From positions 2,046,001-2,110,000 of the forward strand of contig JAVFKD010000016.1 of assembly GCA_036429605.1 (NCBI GenBank): a stretch of DNA of 64,000 nucleotides, written 5' to 3'. The translations under genes and the position numbers were made by a program. Shown piece after piece: positions 1 through 12,121 of the stretch. How positions within the stretch are numbered: the stretch's first letter is position 1; every line of letters begins with the position of its first letter. Source of the stretch: Cladobotryum mycophilum (lineage: Eukaryota; Ascomycota; Sordariomycetes; Hypocreales; Hypocreaceae). Under the pieces are notes generated by a model. It was given only the letters and a program-made list of their open reading frames with translations. It was not told the origin of the DNA and did no database searches.

Positions 1-941
1 AGGTTCTTGGTGGTCTTGTCCTCAAACTGCTTGGGGCCATCCCACTTCTTCTGCTGCCACTTCTCGTCAAGAAGGAGACGGAAGAAGTCGTTGGTCACAA
101 CGGTAGGAGAGTGAGTCCAGGGACCCTCGTAGCCAGATCGGCTGCTGTGGCATCGGCCAAGGGCGTGACCACCGCTGAGAGCGACAATCTCCTGGTCGTT
201 GAAGCCCATGCGGTAGAAGATATCACGGAGGTGCTTGGGGCCCTGGCTAGCGTCGGGAAGACGTCCGTCAGGAGTGCAAGCGGCAGCCTCACCGTCGTTT
301 CGGCCAGGTCGGAAAGGAACAACGGGACCCAACATCTCCTGAATGGCAGTAACACCACCAAGGATCCAGAGGTCAGAGTAAGAAATCCAGGGGTACTTGG
401 CTAGAAGGGGGAGAGATGTTATTTAACATGGCAGAGAAGAATGGTGGCAATGCAAAGACTTACCCTTGATAGGCTCGAGGAAGTCACGAGCAGCAATCAG
501 ACCAGCGTTGGCACCGTGGTTGCTCTCGGGAGCAAATCGCATGGTAGCACCGTTGCTACCACCAGTGCCGGTTTCTTTGTCGAATGTCCCGCTGGCATGC
601 CAAGCAAGACGGACCAAGACGGGACCGTAGCTGCCATCATCGTAGTCGTCCTTCTCCTCGAGACGGGCGGCGATGTCGTTGTAGATCTTCTGGTAGTCCT
701 CCTTGCCGGGGACGAAGTTCTTGGAAGAGGCGGAGGAGCCGCTGGTGAACCACCAGATACCGAGACCACCGAGGGCGGCGGCAGCACCGAGGTATGGGAG
801 AGCGGAGGACTTGGCCTGGGCAGGCTCAGAAGAGTAGAAGCGGCGGCCCTGCTGGCGGAAAGCCTGTCGAGGAGCAGCGACAAAGGCGTTGCGAGTGGTG
901 CGGGTCGCCGCGCGGGCGAACTGACGAGAAGCAGAGGCCAT
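1..941 (-). CDS. CCP1: Cytochrome c peroxidase, mitochondrial (3' end cut by window)
   Basis: Haem peroxidase of the mitochondrial intermembrane space that reduces hydrogen peroxide with electrons from cytochrome c. Exons lie at 464-941 and <1-400 on the minus strand, joined by a 63-nt GTAAGT...CTAG intron in which G|CC makes Ala160. The N terminus is an Arg-rich, acid-free presequence, then a hydrophobic segment at residues ~48-67 that fits inner-membrane sorting. The distal haem-pocket motif RLAWH gives Arg111, Trp114 and His115. After the intron, GGHALGRCH gives the proximal His238, and EGPW places Trp254 sixteen residues later, matching the spacing of yeast His175/Trp191, the hallmark of true CcP. 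About 293 residues are visible and the C terminus lies left of base 1. All active-site residues seen are intact. Confidence 0.95.
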
Positions 942-1114
942 CTAGTTTTAGGGGGTGACACGTTAGTGTCAACAGCTGGAATTGGGCTGATGGAGGAACG
1001 AGCTTTGATATATAGCTCAGACGGAAAGAAAAATCAATGTTTTTCTTATGAAAAAGGAGTATGGGAATATATGGATAGTGGGGGGAGAAGGAAGGGGAAT
1101 GATGGCTCTCTCAC
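942..1114 (-). other. Probable 5' UTR intron of the cytochrome c peroxidase gene
   Basis: On the minus strand a GTGAGA donor (G at 1114) follows CAAG. A CACTAACG branch-like site and a CTAG acceptor (G at 942) end exactly one base before the ATG at 941. The signals are good but only transcript data would prove the intron. Confidence 0.55.
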
Positions 1115-2630
1115 CTTGAAAAGCGTGTGATGAAGCTAGCACGACAACACGAGTGATGGGGGAAGCGTGTGAAGGGAAGTGGCGGGTTTCCGTCAAGAGG
1201 ACGATGGAAGGACGAAGAAAAAAGGTGGTGCTCACGACAGGAGAGAGGAAAGGGATTTCGTCCTTTGAGACCCGGGCTATTCACGATTATGGCGGGCGAT
1301 GGAAATTGGAAGCCTCTGACTGGTCCGATAGGGGGCTATAAGACCCGCACTGGTGGGCGGCACTAATTCTTTTAAAGTGTTTGTAATTATTTTCTTTTTT
1401 GGGGGGAAAGGAAGGAGCCCTGGAGGGGATTGATAAAGAAAGATGGATAGCATGTCGACTTATCTCTACCCGGTACGCTTGCTACTGCAGGCTACTTACC
1501 TGTCTTTGGTCTCCTCTGTTGTCGTGAAAAGATACTTGGCAATCTTAAGGCATCCATTACAAAACCCTCTTGTGAATGCCGCAATTATGCCGCATTGTTT
1601 TGCCACTCACTCAACCAACACCCCCTTCTCGTACCAACCAGGCTGTCTTCTAAAAGGCGGCCGGCTAGGTCAGAGTAGACCCTGCATGTCAGGGACCATC
1701 ACGCCAATCGTCGGGTCATTAAAAAAATAAAAATAAAACCAAAATCCAGGTACCAGGTAAACGCAACCTAACCTACAAGTACGTCAATCAATCTATTGTT
1801 AGAAAGACAAAATCTCAACTGCTAACCGAGAAATGAATCAATTGATCAACAGGGACTCCGTACCACTTCAAGTAACCTCATCACGTCTACTGTAAGCATC
1901 GGTTAGGCATTAACACGGTCATTCCACTTGGCTGCCAAACTCTCCGGATCCGCAAATGGTCTGCTTATATCCACAGTGGCATGACAATTTCCCCCTTCCT
2001 ACATACTACTTACTCAGTACTACGAGGCATTACTATCCATCTAGCCAAGACAGTCCAAGGGCGTTTGGGCGTCATCCCGCTTCTTTCTGACGTTTCTTCC
2101 CGACCGTATTCCGAGGCACAACTCCGAACCGTCACACCCAGACTCCTCTACTCATCTCAGTATGTACCAAACAACGGAGGACCGAGTCATTGGCAGCATA
2201 TGCTCACAGTCAGCCACTACCTACCTGGTAGGAAAACGTCCATGTTGGCATAATGAAAAAAAAGGCACAAATTCTTGAATCTGGCTCTCTTACATACAAG
2301 ACATATTGCGTCTCTATATCAGAATTGCCCCTTTCGAAAAAAAGCGAGTTGACCATCCAGCGCCCAATTTCCCGCAAAAAGATATCATTACAACTTACAA
2401 AACCTTCACCATGCACCATGCACTCTCCGCCCTCCACATCCAAGCCCTGTCTGCTAGGTGTAGCTTTGCACCCCTCTTCCAGCAAGTATTGTACAAATAT
2501 TGGCCACTGGCTACGTTATTCATGCGTGTCCCGTTTTCCGCGCCTAAAACTCCTCCTCCCAATTGTCCCCCCCCCCAGTTGAAACTTGCTGCGTTTGATC
2601 TTCTGAGCAGTGCTCGCCTGGGGACTTCTT
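1115..2630. other. Intergenic: CCP promoter side and PRP39 3' side
   Basis: No coding signal was found on either strand; the short open frames have no family resemblance. The stretch holds the upstream region of the peroxidase gene and the downstream region of PRP39, with A- and C-rich tracts (for example C8 near 2570). Confidence 0.6.
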
Positions 2631-5023
2631 CTAGTTAAAGTCTGCCGGTCCCTGGGCATCTGCGACAGGCTCGGGGTGGGCTTCGTAAAAGTTGAGATAT
2701 CGAACCTCAGCCTTGTGCTTGCTCGCCTCATCAAGTTCGCCGAGAGCTGCCCCATTTTCCTTGGCACTTGTTCCACTCTTTGATGCTCCAGATACCGAGG
2801 TAGGGCTATCGCTCATGTTAGTCCCATGACCCGGATGTTAGAATAGATACGAGTAACTTACCCAAACATTTGTTTGTCTACAATCAAAAACTCCTTCATG
2901 GCATCCTTGCCGCCCCGCTGCACTAGGTAATTCATGTAGACTTGCGACAGCTCCCTCTTGACCAGTCCTGACAACCGGCTCTTGGTTCGGAGCTCGTCAA
3001 ACACGTGTTTCACTCGTTCGGCGTGCTCTGACTCCGTCTTAAGCGGCTGCTCCAGCTCAAACTGGAACCAATTGTCCCAGAAGGTGCGGCTGTCGGCATA
3101 CCACTGCACGTTCTTCAGGAACACTGCACGTGCATCATCGGCAGAGCCCTTGCCCTTCCAGAGTAGCAAGGCCCACTCGGCCACAAGGGCAGCCTTTGTA
3201 TAAAGATCGACAGTCGGTGCGTCAATCTGGTCCTTGAGAACTTGAATCGCTGCCTCCGTGCCGTTCTGTCGACGCTGGAGATTCGCCCACGAGATGATGA
3301 CTTCAATGCAATCAGGGTTCTTGAATAAAATGGCCGCGTGAATGTCAAGTGCCACATCAACTCTGCCACAGCTCTCTTCGAAATAAGCCCACTGCATGCG
3401 AATGCCAGGCCGGCTGACCGGCACAAACATGGTCGATGCGCGAATGTAGATGTTCCGTACTTCTTCCTCCTTTTCGTCCTGTGTAGCCATCCAGCGCGCA
3501 TATCGGAACCAGAACTCGTCGTAAAATGCGCATGTGACAAGGCAACGCTCGTATAGAGCTACGATTCTATTGAAGTCGCCTTCGGTCTCCTCAAAATCCA
3601 GGTACTTGCGCCAATTGGTGAGCTGGGAGTGTTCCAGCTCCGTGACGTGGAAATACGGGCGCTTGTTTTCAGATTCATAAGTCCAGCGCTTGGACACCTC
3701 GCCCTGTGTCTGCGTAAAGATCTCGTAGTACAGGGCGTCCGTCTTGGCTCGAATATCACGCTCAACTTCCAGTTCTGGTCGTTGAACACCGCCGTAAGCT
3801 GCCGCTTCAGCCGCCACCTCAGCTTGAAACCTTTCAAGCACATCAGCCGACACGACTTCCGTCAGGGGACGGCTGTGAGAGAGGGTGCGGAATCGCTCAT
3901 AGTAGCGCGCATACTGGTGCATAGGAATGCGGATTATGCGAGCGTGAATGGCATAGATACGGTCATGGGCCTCTTGGCGCTCTTCGTACTCAAGATACTT
4001 ATCCCAAAAGGGGTGAGCAAGGAAGTCCAGTCCAACAAAAACAGCACCACGCTCAAAAAGCCTAAGTAGCCCAGTCAGTAATAGCTCAAGGGGTGAGGAG
4101 TGGGTGAAGGGTAGAGAGGAGAGGATCAGTACACAAGGGGTTGTGGCCGTGTGAATGATGAGCAAAATCGACGTCAGGTCGCCAGGAGGAACAAGCGATA
4201 GAGGCACGACGTGAAGCTATGAAGTAGTAGGCATGACATGGCAACAACAAAGCCTGGCAGAGCACGTGAGAGAGCATCCCGGTAAGGTAGGGCCACTGCG
4301 GGCATATCTCACCATCAGACACATTTTGACAGTGATGTATGTATGTGTTTGGCTCTCGCGAGGTGTAGGCAGCCGAAATCATGGATGATTAGGCGCGATG
4401 CTGTGTCGATACGGTTGGTTAAGGGGAATGAAAGTGTCCAACAATACTTACTCTCTGACGAGGTGTGGGTCATGGGTCGTCTCCATCTTGAAGGAGCAGT
4501 AATCAGTCCACAAGTCGACAGAGTTGGTTATACTAGCACATCCTCTCTCATAGACCTGCAAAGCGGCTTGTTAGTTGGCTGCAGCAACTACCATCAAATA
4601 TCGTTCCTAGGGGTGCATACCATCTCTGCTGACTCGGGGCCAGCGATATTGAATTCCATATCCGCATACTTCTTCCAGTATCCAAACAGCAGGGGAAACT
4701 TGAGCAGAAATCGATCGTACGCATCGCGAAAGGTCGCGAGCGCCTGTGGGCTCGAATTGCGATTCAGACCACCATCCAAAGTCTCGCAAGCCTTGATGAG
4801 ATTCTCCCAGTGTTCGAAGTTGTCGGGGTTCGTTTCCTGCATCGCAAGTGTTAATCAGAGAACCAATGAAACCAAACCCGACAGAGCAAACGATGAGGCG
4901 CAAGGCAGCAAAAAGGGCAGTAAAAAAAACCAAGGTCGCGAACCAACATACAATTTCAGCATTGTGCTTCCGCACAGAAGCGTACTCCTCATCGGAGCCG
5001 CCAAAAGAGTTGAAGTCGCTCAT
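2631..5023 (-). CDS. PRP39: Pre-mRNA-processing factor 39 (U1 snRNP HAT-repeat protein)
   Basis: U1 snRNP component that helps commit pre-mRNA to splicing. Five exons join in frame on the minus strand: 4952-5023, 4621-4836, 4452-4555, 2862-4061 and 2631-2811, giving 590 aa. The start ATG at 5023 opens MSDFNSFGGSDEEYASVR. HAT (half-a-TPR) repeats are evident from the aromatic pattern: HWENLIKACE, FLLKFPLLFGYWKKYADME, VYERG.., LWTDYCSFK, WDKYLEYEER, NWRKYLDFEE, YERCLVTCAFYDEFWFRYA and WDNWFQFEL. This array is the Prp39/Prp42 signature; filamentous fungi normally carry one such protein. The C-terminal ~60 residues are Ser/Ala/Glu-rich and probably disordered. Donors are GTATGT, GTATGC, GTAAGT and GTAAGT. 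It is divergent from the SAC1/5-phosphatase gene. Confidence 0.93.
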
Positions 5024-6671
5024 GGGAGTAGACTTTTCCGACGCGATCGCAATGATATTCATATGAGAAAAGGTCGACGTCGCGGAGAGTTGTTGTGCAA
5101 CAGCAAAGGTTTGAAGGTGGAGGAACACTCTTCTAAAGCGTAGGGGGTGGGCTCGGTTGGTTGGTTGGCTGGTGACCTTGCCGAGTTTGCTGGAGCGCCG
5201 CCCCCAGATGGGCAGCTGTCATGAATTCGGTACGCGGGCTCAAAGTATTAGAGTCGGCTAACATCTCCGGAACGGCAGGAATTTCGCCTATTGGCTGGTG
5301 CACGGTACTTTGGGCACAAGTAGCTGCGGACGATATGCAATAAGTGAGCTGAATGCCAGTATCCGGGCTGACCTGAGTCAAGGGTTCATGCGCGATGACT
5401 AAGCGGAATTGAAGATATTTCTTTTAAGAAACGCGACGCTCAGAGTTTGATTTTTCTCAATCATAGGCTTGTGATGATTCACCATAAAATCATTATGATA
5501 GGAAGAGACTGAACGCTTTCCAATAGGAGAGCATGATCTCAATGTACAATCTGAAGCCTCTACACTTATTTTCTTCTTCTTCTTCTTCTTCTTTTCTTCT
5601 GGTATTCTAGCTAGCATATCTAGTCGCATGGAGTCGAGATCTTGGTTATGGACTCTGGAAGCAGTTTGCTGGCATCGTCTATGGGAGCCTGCAAGAACTG
5701 TGTATCTTCTAGCATTCCATGGACAAGGAAATCAGAAACATGCTCTGTAGGAATCCTTGAGATGCACTCGCAAACACAGTTGAAGAGCAAATCTGAAGGC
5801 GGCTCCATTGCGGCGCGACACTTTGGGATGCACTCACAGCTCGGTGCAAATTTTCTCAGAGCTCCTACACTGCCAAGCTAGGTGAAATGACCCGTTTTCG
5901 TAAATGTCTACTTAGTACCTACCTATATTACGTCGGATGCTCTGCATCTAGTAGGTATCTACCTATGCTTTACCCGTAGAGAAAACACTGCAAAAGGGTC
6001 ATTGGAGGATTGACAATCCAATATTCTGTTGCTATTTGACGCTCAGGTTTGTTCAATGTAGCCTTGCTCGGTAGCACAACAACTGGTCGAGTGCGTGTCA
6101 GACAACAGGCGCATACCCACCTTCTTGAACAATCGCACAAGTATATCTGGCTATTTATTTATTTATTTCTTCCTTCTTACTTTAGGCTCGTCCTCATTCC
6201 CCTATAAATAATGTCTTTTTTTTTGTTTTTGTTTTTTTTTGCTCTCCATTTGTAATCGGAAGAGCTTATCAGTATAAGGCCAAGGCTAATCCAAGGCTGT
6301 GAGGCTCAGAGCTGACAGAGAGGGTGTGACCTCCCAACTCCGCCAGCCGTCGCTGTCACTGAAATCTTACAGCGAGTTTGCTGCCCGTAAGCATTTCCAT
6401 GCTTGCCGACGTCATCTGTCAGGGCAAAAAACGAGAGACGCCAACAACCTTGCAAGGGAGAAGGACGTTTCGCGCCAAAAGCAGGGGACTCGAATAAAGT
6501 TTCTCTGCAAAATTCAAAGATTTGGATCCTGTCAATTGAAAATTCCAAATCGATTTCGAAGCGCAATGGATGAGCTGCGTCTGTAAACCGCCCATCTTCC
6601 TCTGTCCTACCCAACCGCCCCCCCCCAAATCGAGTTCAGTTCGGTTCAGCCTTGATGCCAACGTACGAGCC
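5024..6671. other. Divergent promoter region PRP39 / synaptojanin-like gene
   Basis: 1.65 kb between two divergently transcribed genes with no supportable gene inside. It contains a TTC microsatellite (5571-5593), a TAGGTATCTACCTA-rich segment near 5905-5970 and T-rich tracts near 6215-6240. Confidence 0.6.
5571..5593. repeat. (TTC)n microsatellite
   Basis: Uninterrupted TTC/TCT trinucleotide run of about 23 nt, followed by an imperfect TTTTCTTCT tail, in non-coding DNA. Confidence 0.9.
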
Positions 6672-9600
6672 ATGGATCATCAATCAAGTCCGTGGAGTTC
6701 TCAGGCTCTCGCGCCCGAAAAGTCGAGCGAGCTATACATCCGCGATTATCCTCACAGGTCCATTGCCATCGTCTCGTCTTCTCACGCCTTGATCCTGCGA
6801 TACAGTTCCTCGGCCAGCGAAGCCTTCGGTAGCGGCTCCCCAGTATCGCTCCCCTACACGAAGCCTCGGGGATCGGGCGCAGAGACGGCGGCCGCGAAAT
6901 GCATGGTGGAATTCTCCCCGATATCCGAAAGACTTCTCAAAGATTATCGACCTTTGACTCCGCGACCGGTATATGGAACTTTGGGCTTAATTGCCATCAA
7001 TGGCGAAGTCTTCTTGTCTGTCATCACCCAAGCCGCAAGGGCTGCGACCATCCGGCCTGGCGAGACGGTGGAACGGATCATCAGCGTTGACTTCTACTGT
7101 CTGAGTAGTGCAGACTATGATGATGTTGTGCCATTGGAGTCGCTGGATACCGAGTACTCTGATTCCTCGTACGGCCAGGGCTTAAGTCGGAGAGAGGTAG
7201 TTATCGAGCATCCCTGCCACGAGTTGCGCCGCTTGCTCAGCAATGGATCCTTCTATTACAGTACGGACTTTGATGTCACCAACAGAGTCCAGGATCGGTA
7301 TGATTTTGAATGACTCTCTTTTGTTTTCCCTTGATTCGTTTCTCTCTTTTTTTTTTAATACTAATTGTCATGGCAAGACCGATAAGTTCAAGTTCTTTCG
7401 ATATAGATAATTTTGACGACACGTACCTGTGGAATTCTTTTATGATTAGCCCCCTAGTTCAATTCCGCTCTCGGCTCATGGCCCAGGAACGTGATGCTCT
7501 GGATGGTTCGCGTATTCTTACCTCTGCGGTGCGTGGCTTTTGTAAGACGATGACTATTCCCCAGAGTGGTTCTCCCCTAAGGGCGTCCAAGACTGGGATG
7601 CCGTCCTTTTTAACGCTTATATCACGACTCTCGTGCCGTCGAGCTGGAACTCGCTTTAATGCCCGAGGCATGGACGATAATGGAAACGTAGCCAATTTTG
7701 TCGAAACAGAAACCACCTTTTGGAGTCCTACTGGAATTCTCTTTTCATACGTTCAAGTTCGTGGGTCTGTACCGGTGTTTTGGGAGCAGGCCGCGGATCT
7801 CATACCCGGGCGCCAGAAAATTACAATAACCAGATCCCCCGACGCAACGCAGCCAACGTTCAACAAGCACTTTGAGGACCTAGAACACTCATATGGTGCC
7901 GTTCATGTCATCAATCTTCTTAGTGAGTCCAAGCCAAGTGAAGTTGAACTAGGCACCATGTATCGAACATGTATCCGACGCTGCCCCCTGAGCCGACCTG
8001 CGGAAGATGGATCCGCCGATCATGTCTTGCTACGAGAAACGCATTACGACTTTCATGCCGAAACAAAGGGCCCGGCTGGGTATGAGGCCGCTCGTGAGAT
8101 TCGTCGATACATTGAGAATTCATCAGACGGCTTTGCGTACTTCTTGGCCGAATCCAGTCACGACCCGAACGAGGGAGGCGACTGCATCATTGCACTGCTC
8201 CAACAGGAGGGCGTGTTTCGAACCAATTGCCTCGACTGCTTGGACCGAACAAACTTGATTCAGACTCTGGTTTCGCAAATGGCCGTCGAGGCATTCTTGG
8301 GTCACAAAGGAGAGTTTGCCACATCTGATTTCTGGATGAGACATTCTAGTCTATGGGCAGACAATGGCGACGCCTTATCGAAAACGTATGCCGGGACGGG
8401 CGCTCTGAAGACGTCGTTTACCCGCCATGGCAAGATGTCCCTAGCCGGAGCCATGGCCGATATGCGCAAATCCGTCCAGCGCATTTATCACAACAACTTT
8501 GTCGACCCATCCAGGCAAATTACCATCGATATGCTTCTTGGTCTTCTCGTCGGGCAGGCACCCGTCCACTTATTCGACCCCATCAGCGACTTCGTATCTA
8601 TAGAGCTAGCAAAGAGGAGCGAGGAGTTCACCTCGTATAAGAATATCAGCATCTGGGTCGGCACGTTCAACCTCAACGGTCGCACAGAGGGCATCGACGA
8701 CAACCTATCCCCCTGGCTTTTCCCCGCCTCCTTGGGCTCGGCGCAACCCGAAATCTTCGTCGTCGCCTTTCAGGAAATCGTCGAGCTCAGCCCGCAGCAA
8801 ATCATGAACAGCGATCCCACCCGCAAATCCCTCTGGGAAAACGCCGTCAAGAGCGCCCTCAACCAGCGCCAGGCCAGCCTCGACGGCGACAAGTACGTCC
8901 TCCTGCGGAGCGGCCAGCTCGTCGGCGCGGCCCTCTGCATCTTCGTCAAGACCTCCGCGCTCCATCACATTAAGAATGTCGAGGGCAGCGTCAAGAAAAC
9001 GGGCATGTCCGGCATGGCGGGGAACAAGGGCGCCGTCGCGATCCGTCTAGATTACGCGAATACGCACATATGTTTTGTTACGGCGCATTTGGCCGCCGGG
9101 TTCGCAAATTACGATGAGCGGAATAGGGATTATGCAACGATTCATCACGGGTTAAGGTTTCAACGCAACCGGGGGATAGAAGATCACGGTATGCTTCCGA
9201 TATTTTTATAAGAAAAGGGTGGGAGAGAGAGTCATGTTGCTAACTTGAAACAGATGCAATTATTTGGCTGGGAGACTTCAACTACCGAATCGGCCTAAGT
9301 TCAGAAGCCGTGCAATCGTTGCTAAAGAGACGAGACTTGCAGACATTATACGAAAACGATCAGCTGAACCTGCAAATGGTTGCTGGTCTTGCTTTCCAGT
9401 TCTATTCTGAGGCGCGCATTGGCTTTATGCCGACATACAAGTTTGATATTGGAACAGACACATATGATACATCGTGGGTTACAATGACTCTGAAACTATA
9501 ACGAATACTTATTAACATCATCATAGGGAGAAAGCACGTATACCAGCTTGGACAGATCGAGTTTTGCGAAAAGGAGCCATCCTCCGCCAAACAGCATACG

Positions 9601-10808
9601 ATTCGGCCCCTCTCATGTTTTCGGATCACCGACCTGTATATGCTACGTTTGAGTGCAGGGCTAGCATTGTGGACGAAGTAAGACGAGGGGCCATTAGCAA
9701 AGAGTTATATGACCGGCGAAAGGCCGAGGTTGGAAATTCTACAGCACTTGGGGGTGACAGCGAAGAGACGGACGATGAAGATCTAATAGGATACGATGCC
9801 ATCGAGCCGGGATTGCCTCCGGCGAGCTCTGATCGGCAAAAGTGGTGGCTCGACAATCGACAGCCAGCCCGCGTCCAAATACCTATACCAAACGGAAGAG
9901 ATGGCCGGCCCATGGCGTTGAATCCGAATCGAGCGTCAAATCCATTCGGTCAAAGCGAAGAATCAGACTGGATATCAGTCACACGATCATCACCGGGAGC
10001 ATCCCTCTCAAGCATATCGAGCTCTCCATATGAGAAGATTGCTTTGCCCAGAGGTATGATGTCAGCAGGTTTCAATGGAGGGCCAAGAAAACTTCCACCT
10101 CAATGGGAGTCGACAAATCTACCCGCTCAAGTTGGGCGAATGAAGATTGGCATCGACGATGGTCCGCGGAATAGTCAGTTAGATTTGTCCGTTCTACCGC
10201 CACCACCGCCCCCTCGAAGACAGACCGGAGGGCCAGGGACGAGCCCAAGTGTAGGACCTGCAGGCAAACCAATCAGTATGGGTCTTGAGAGGACGCAAAC
10301 ACAACCGTTGTGGACGACTTCTCGCCCGGTTTCAGCCACTTCATCCCAGACTTCACAGCTGTCACAGCAAATCAAAGCCAGCAGGTCTGCACCGCCGGTG
10401 GCCAAGAAGCCAGTACATCTCGCTTCGACATCGCCGCTGCCGAGTCCGGGCCTGGGCAATGGAGCAAACAAGGATACAGATGAATCTGTACCACCCCTTC
10501 CTACACGCTCATCAAGTGTGATCCTGAAGCCAGATGTACCGCGACAAGTCACGCCAGGACCGGTGCCTACCAGGAAACCGGTGGCGCCGCCGAAGCCTGC
10601 TTCAGTGAATCTCACCGGATCTGGTGGACAAAAATCAGCGATGATGATAAAGGAGATATCCGCAGGGCCACCGGCGCTTCCGCGTCGAACGACAGCGGCA
10701 GCACCGGTCAGTCGGCAAGGACCGCGAGATTTGCTAGACGCGTTAGACGGCGGTGGAGAAGATGAGATGGGAGGCTGGGAGACGCTGCAGCCGAATACCG
10801 CTGCATAG
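6672..10808 (+). CDS. Synaptojanin-like SAC1 / inositol polyphosphate 5-phosphatase
   Basis: Two-domain phosphoinositide phosphatase of the yeast Inp51/52/53 type, which hydrolyses PI(4,5)P2 and other phosphoinositides in endocytosis and Golgi-endosome traffic. Exons are 6672-7297, 7378-9188, 9254-9473 and 9527-10808 (1312 aa). The SAC1 domain spans ~35-560, with the catalytic CX5R loop intact (Cys493 to Arg499 in NCLDCLDRTN). The 5-phosphatase domain starts near Trp635 (WVGTFNLNGR) and keeps FQEIVEL, GMSGMAGNKGAV, WLGDFNYRIG, PAWTDRVL and SDHRP (Asp919-His920). The last ~380 residues are Pro/Ser-rich with PPPPPPRR-like stretches, expected SH3-binding ligands. The start at 6672 is preferred over upstream in-frame codons because the leader there is C/T-rich and unconserved. 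Which of INP51/52/53 it corresponds to is unclear. Confidence 0.95.
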
Positions 10809-11093
10809 GCATAGATAGATATGAAGCGAAGCGAAATTTAGGGAGGCGGCAGAAAAGGGGATAAATGTTGGACGTTGACAAAGAAAAGGGACAGGGACAA
10901 TTAAATCGGAGAGGCTGCCGACGGGTATGAGCCGGGCAGGGATATAAGTGGTTCATGTTAGGCTTGTAGACGATGATATGGTTAATGATATGAAGAGAGG
11001 GAGCATACGAAGTAATGAAATGACGAAGAACCCGTTGATATCAGCAAAGCAAATACATTGAAGTGTGTCTCGAAGGTGAATTGATTTCACGAT

Positions 11094-11097
<4 letters not shown>

Positions 11098-11123
<26 letters not shown>
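11098..11123. repeat. (TGC)n trinucleotide repeat
   Basis: About eight TGC units downstream of the phosphatase stop codon, probably in its 3' UTR or just beyond. Confidence 0.9.
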
Positions 11124-11124
<1 letters not shown>

Positions 11125-12096
11125 CGTCATTAGAATGGATACATCCGTCCAACCAAGCCACGCATGGTTTGTTTTTGTTTTGAGACCCTGAATACGGACC
11201 CTGTACCTAGGTTTGTTATCTGCATCATCTGCAACCATGAGACAGTAAAATGGTGTGAATAGTCTGGACAATAGCGCTCTGTAGGCAGAAGCGGGGGTGG
11301 GTGGAAACTTGCACATGTTGGTCTCACGTTCTTGTCACACCCAAAAACAGCCTGCGCGGCATTGAATGTAACCTCCCCCTTCCCAGTGGCCAGTTGCCAG
11401 GGCTGTCATAGCAGCAGCAAAACAGTGGGTTGGCTGGTTAAGCACTGCATGTGGCTGGGGGATTATGGAGAAGCCTGTGGGGAGGAGGCTTGGGGGAGGG
11501 TGGTCCAGGTTGCCAGGGCCCTCTTCACTCCACTCCCACACACTGAACATGGGACGGATTGAACGTTGAAGTCTGTTAGAGCGAGCCCAGGAACTAGCAG
11601 TGGATAGGAAACGCCGAAAAGCGGTGACAGACCATATGCCGGCCGCGCGTGACCAGATGCCAAAGGCAGTGTGGAGTGAGACAGAAGAGAGAGAGAGCTT
11701 TCGCAGCTTGTCAGTGGACGGAGAAAGCCCAGGCCGGTGTGCGGTCTCGGGATGAACCTCTTTTTTTTTTCTTTGCGTGTGTTGTCTCTTGTCGTTGTTT
11801 CTGTTTGAGACAAAGCCACCTTTAATTTTCTCTCCTGCGGGTGTTACTATGTGGTGAGTATAGGTAGATAGGCAAAGTAGCTTATAGAGTAGAGATGATG
11901 AAAATCTTTCGCCATCTGTCGGCTCTGACGAGGGAAAGAATGGAGGGCCTGTGAAGCTTTCCCTTCAAGATCATTAGACTAGCACCTGCCTCAGGGTAGT
12001 CCGACTAGTAGAGAAAGGTGAAGGAAACCACAAGTCAGTCACTAAAACCTCCAGCTCCAAGCTGTACTCTGTCGTCATTTGTACCTTCTGTACCTA

Positions 12097-12121
12097 CTAC
12101 TAGGTAAGTACTACCTAGTAG
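12097..12121. repeat. 10-bp inverted repeat in TACCTAGTA-rich DNA
   Basis: Left arm 12097-12106 (CTACTAGGTA) is the exact reverse complement of 12112-12121 (TACCTAGTAG) around a 5-nt spacer. It lies in upstream DNA rich in CTAGGTA/TACCTA words that recur across the window. Confidence 0.7.

Noticed and set aside
441..1130. 229-codon plus-strand open frame
   Set aside because: Antisense to cytochrome c peroxidase; GC-rich third positions keep the opposite strand open.
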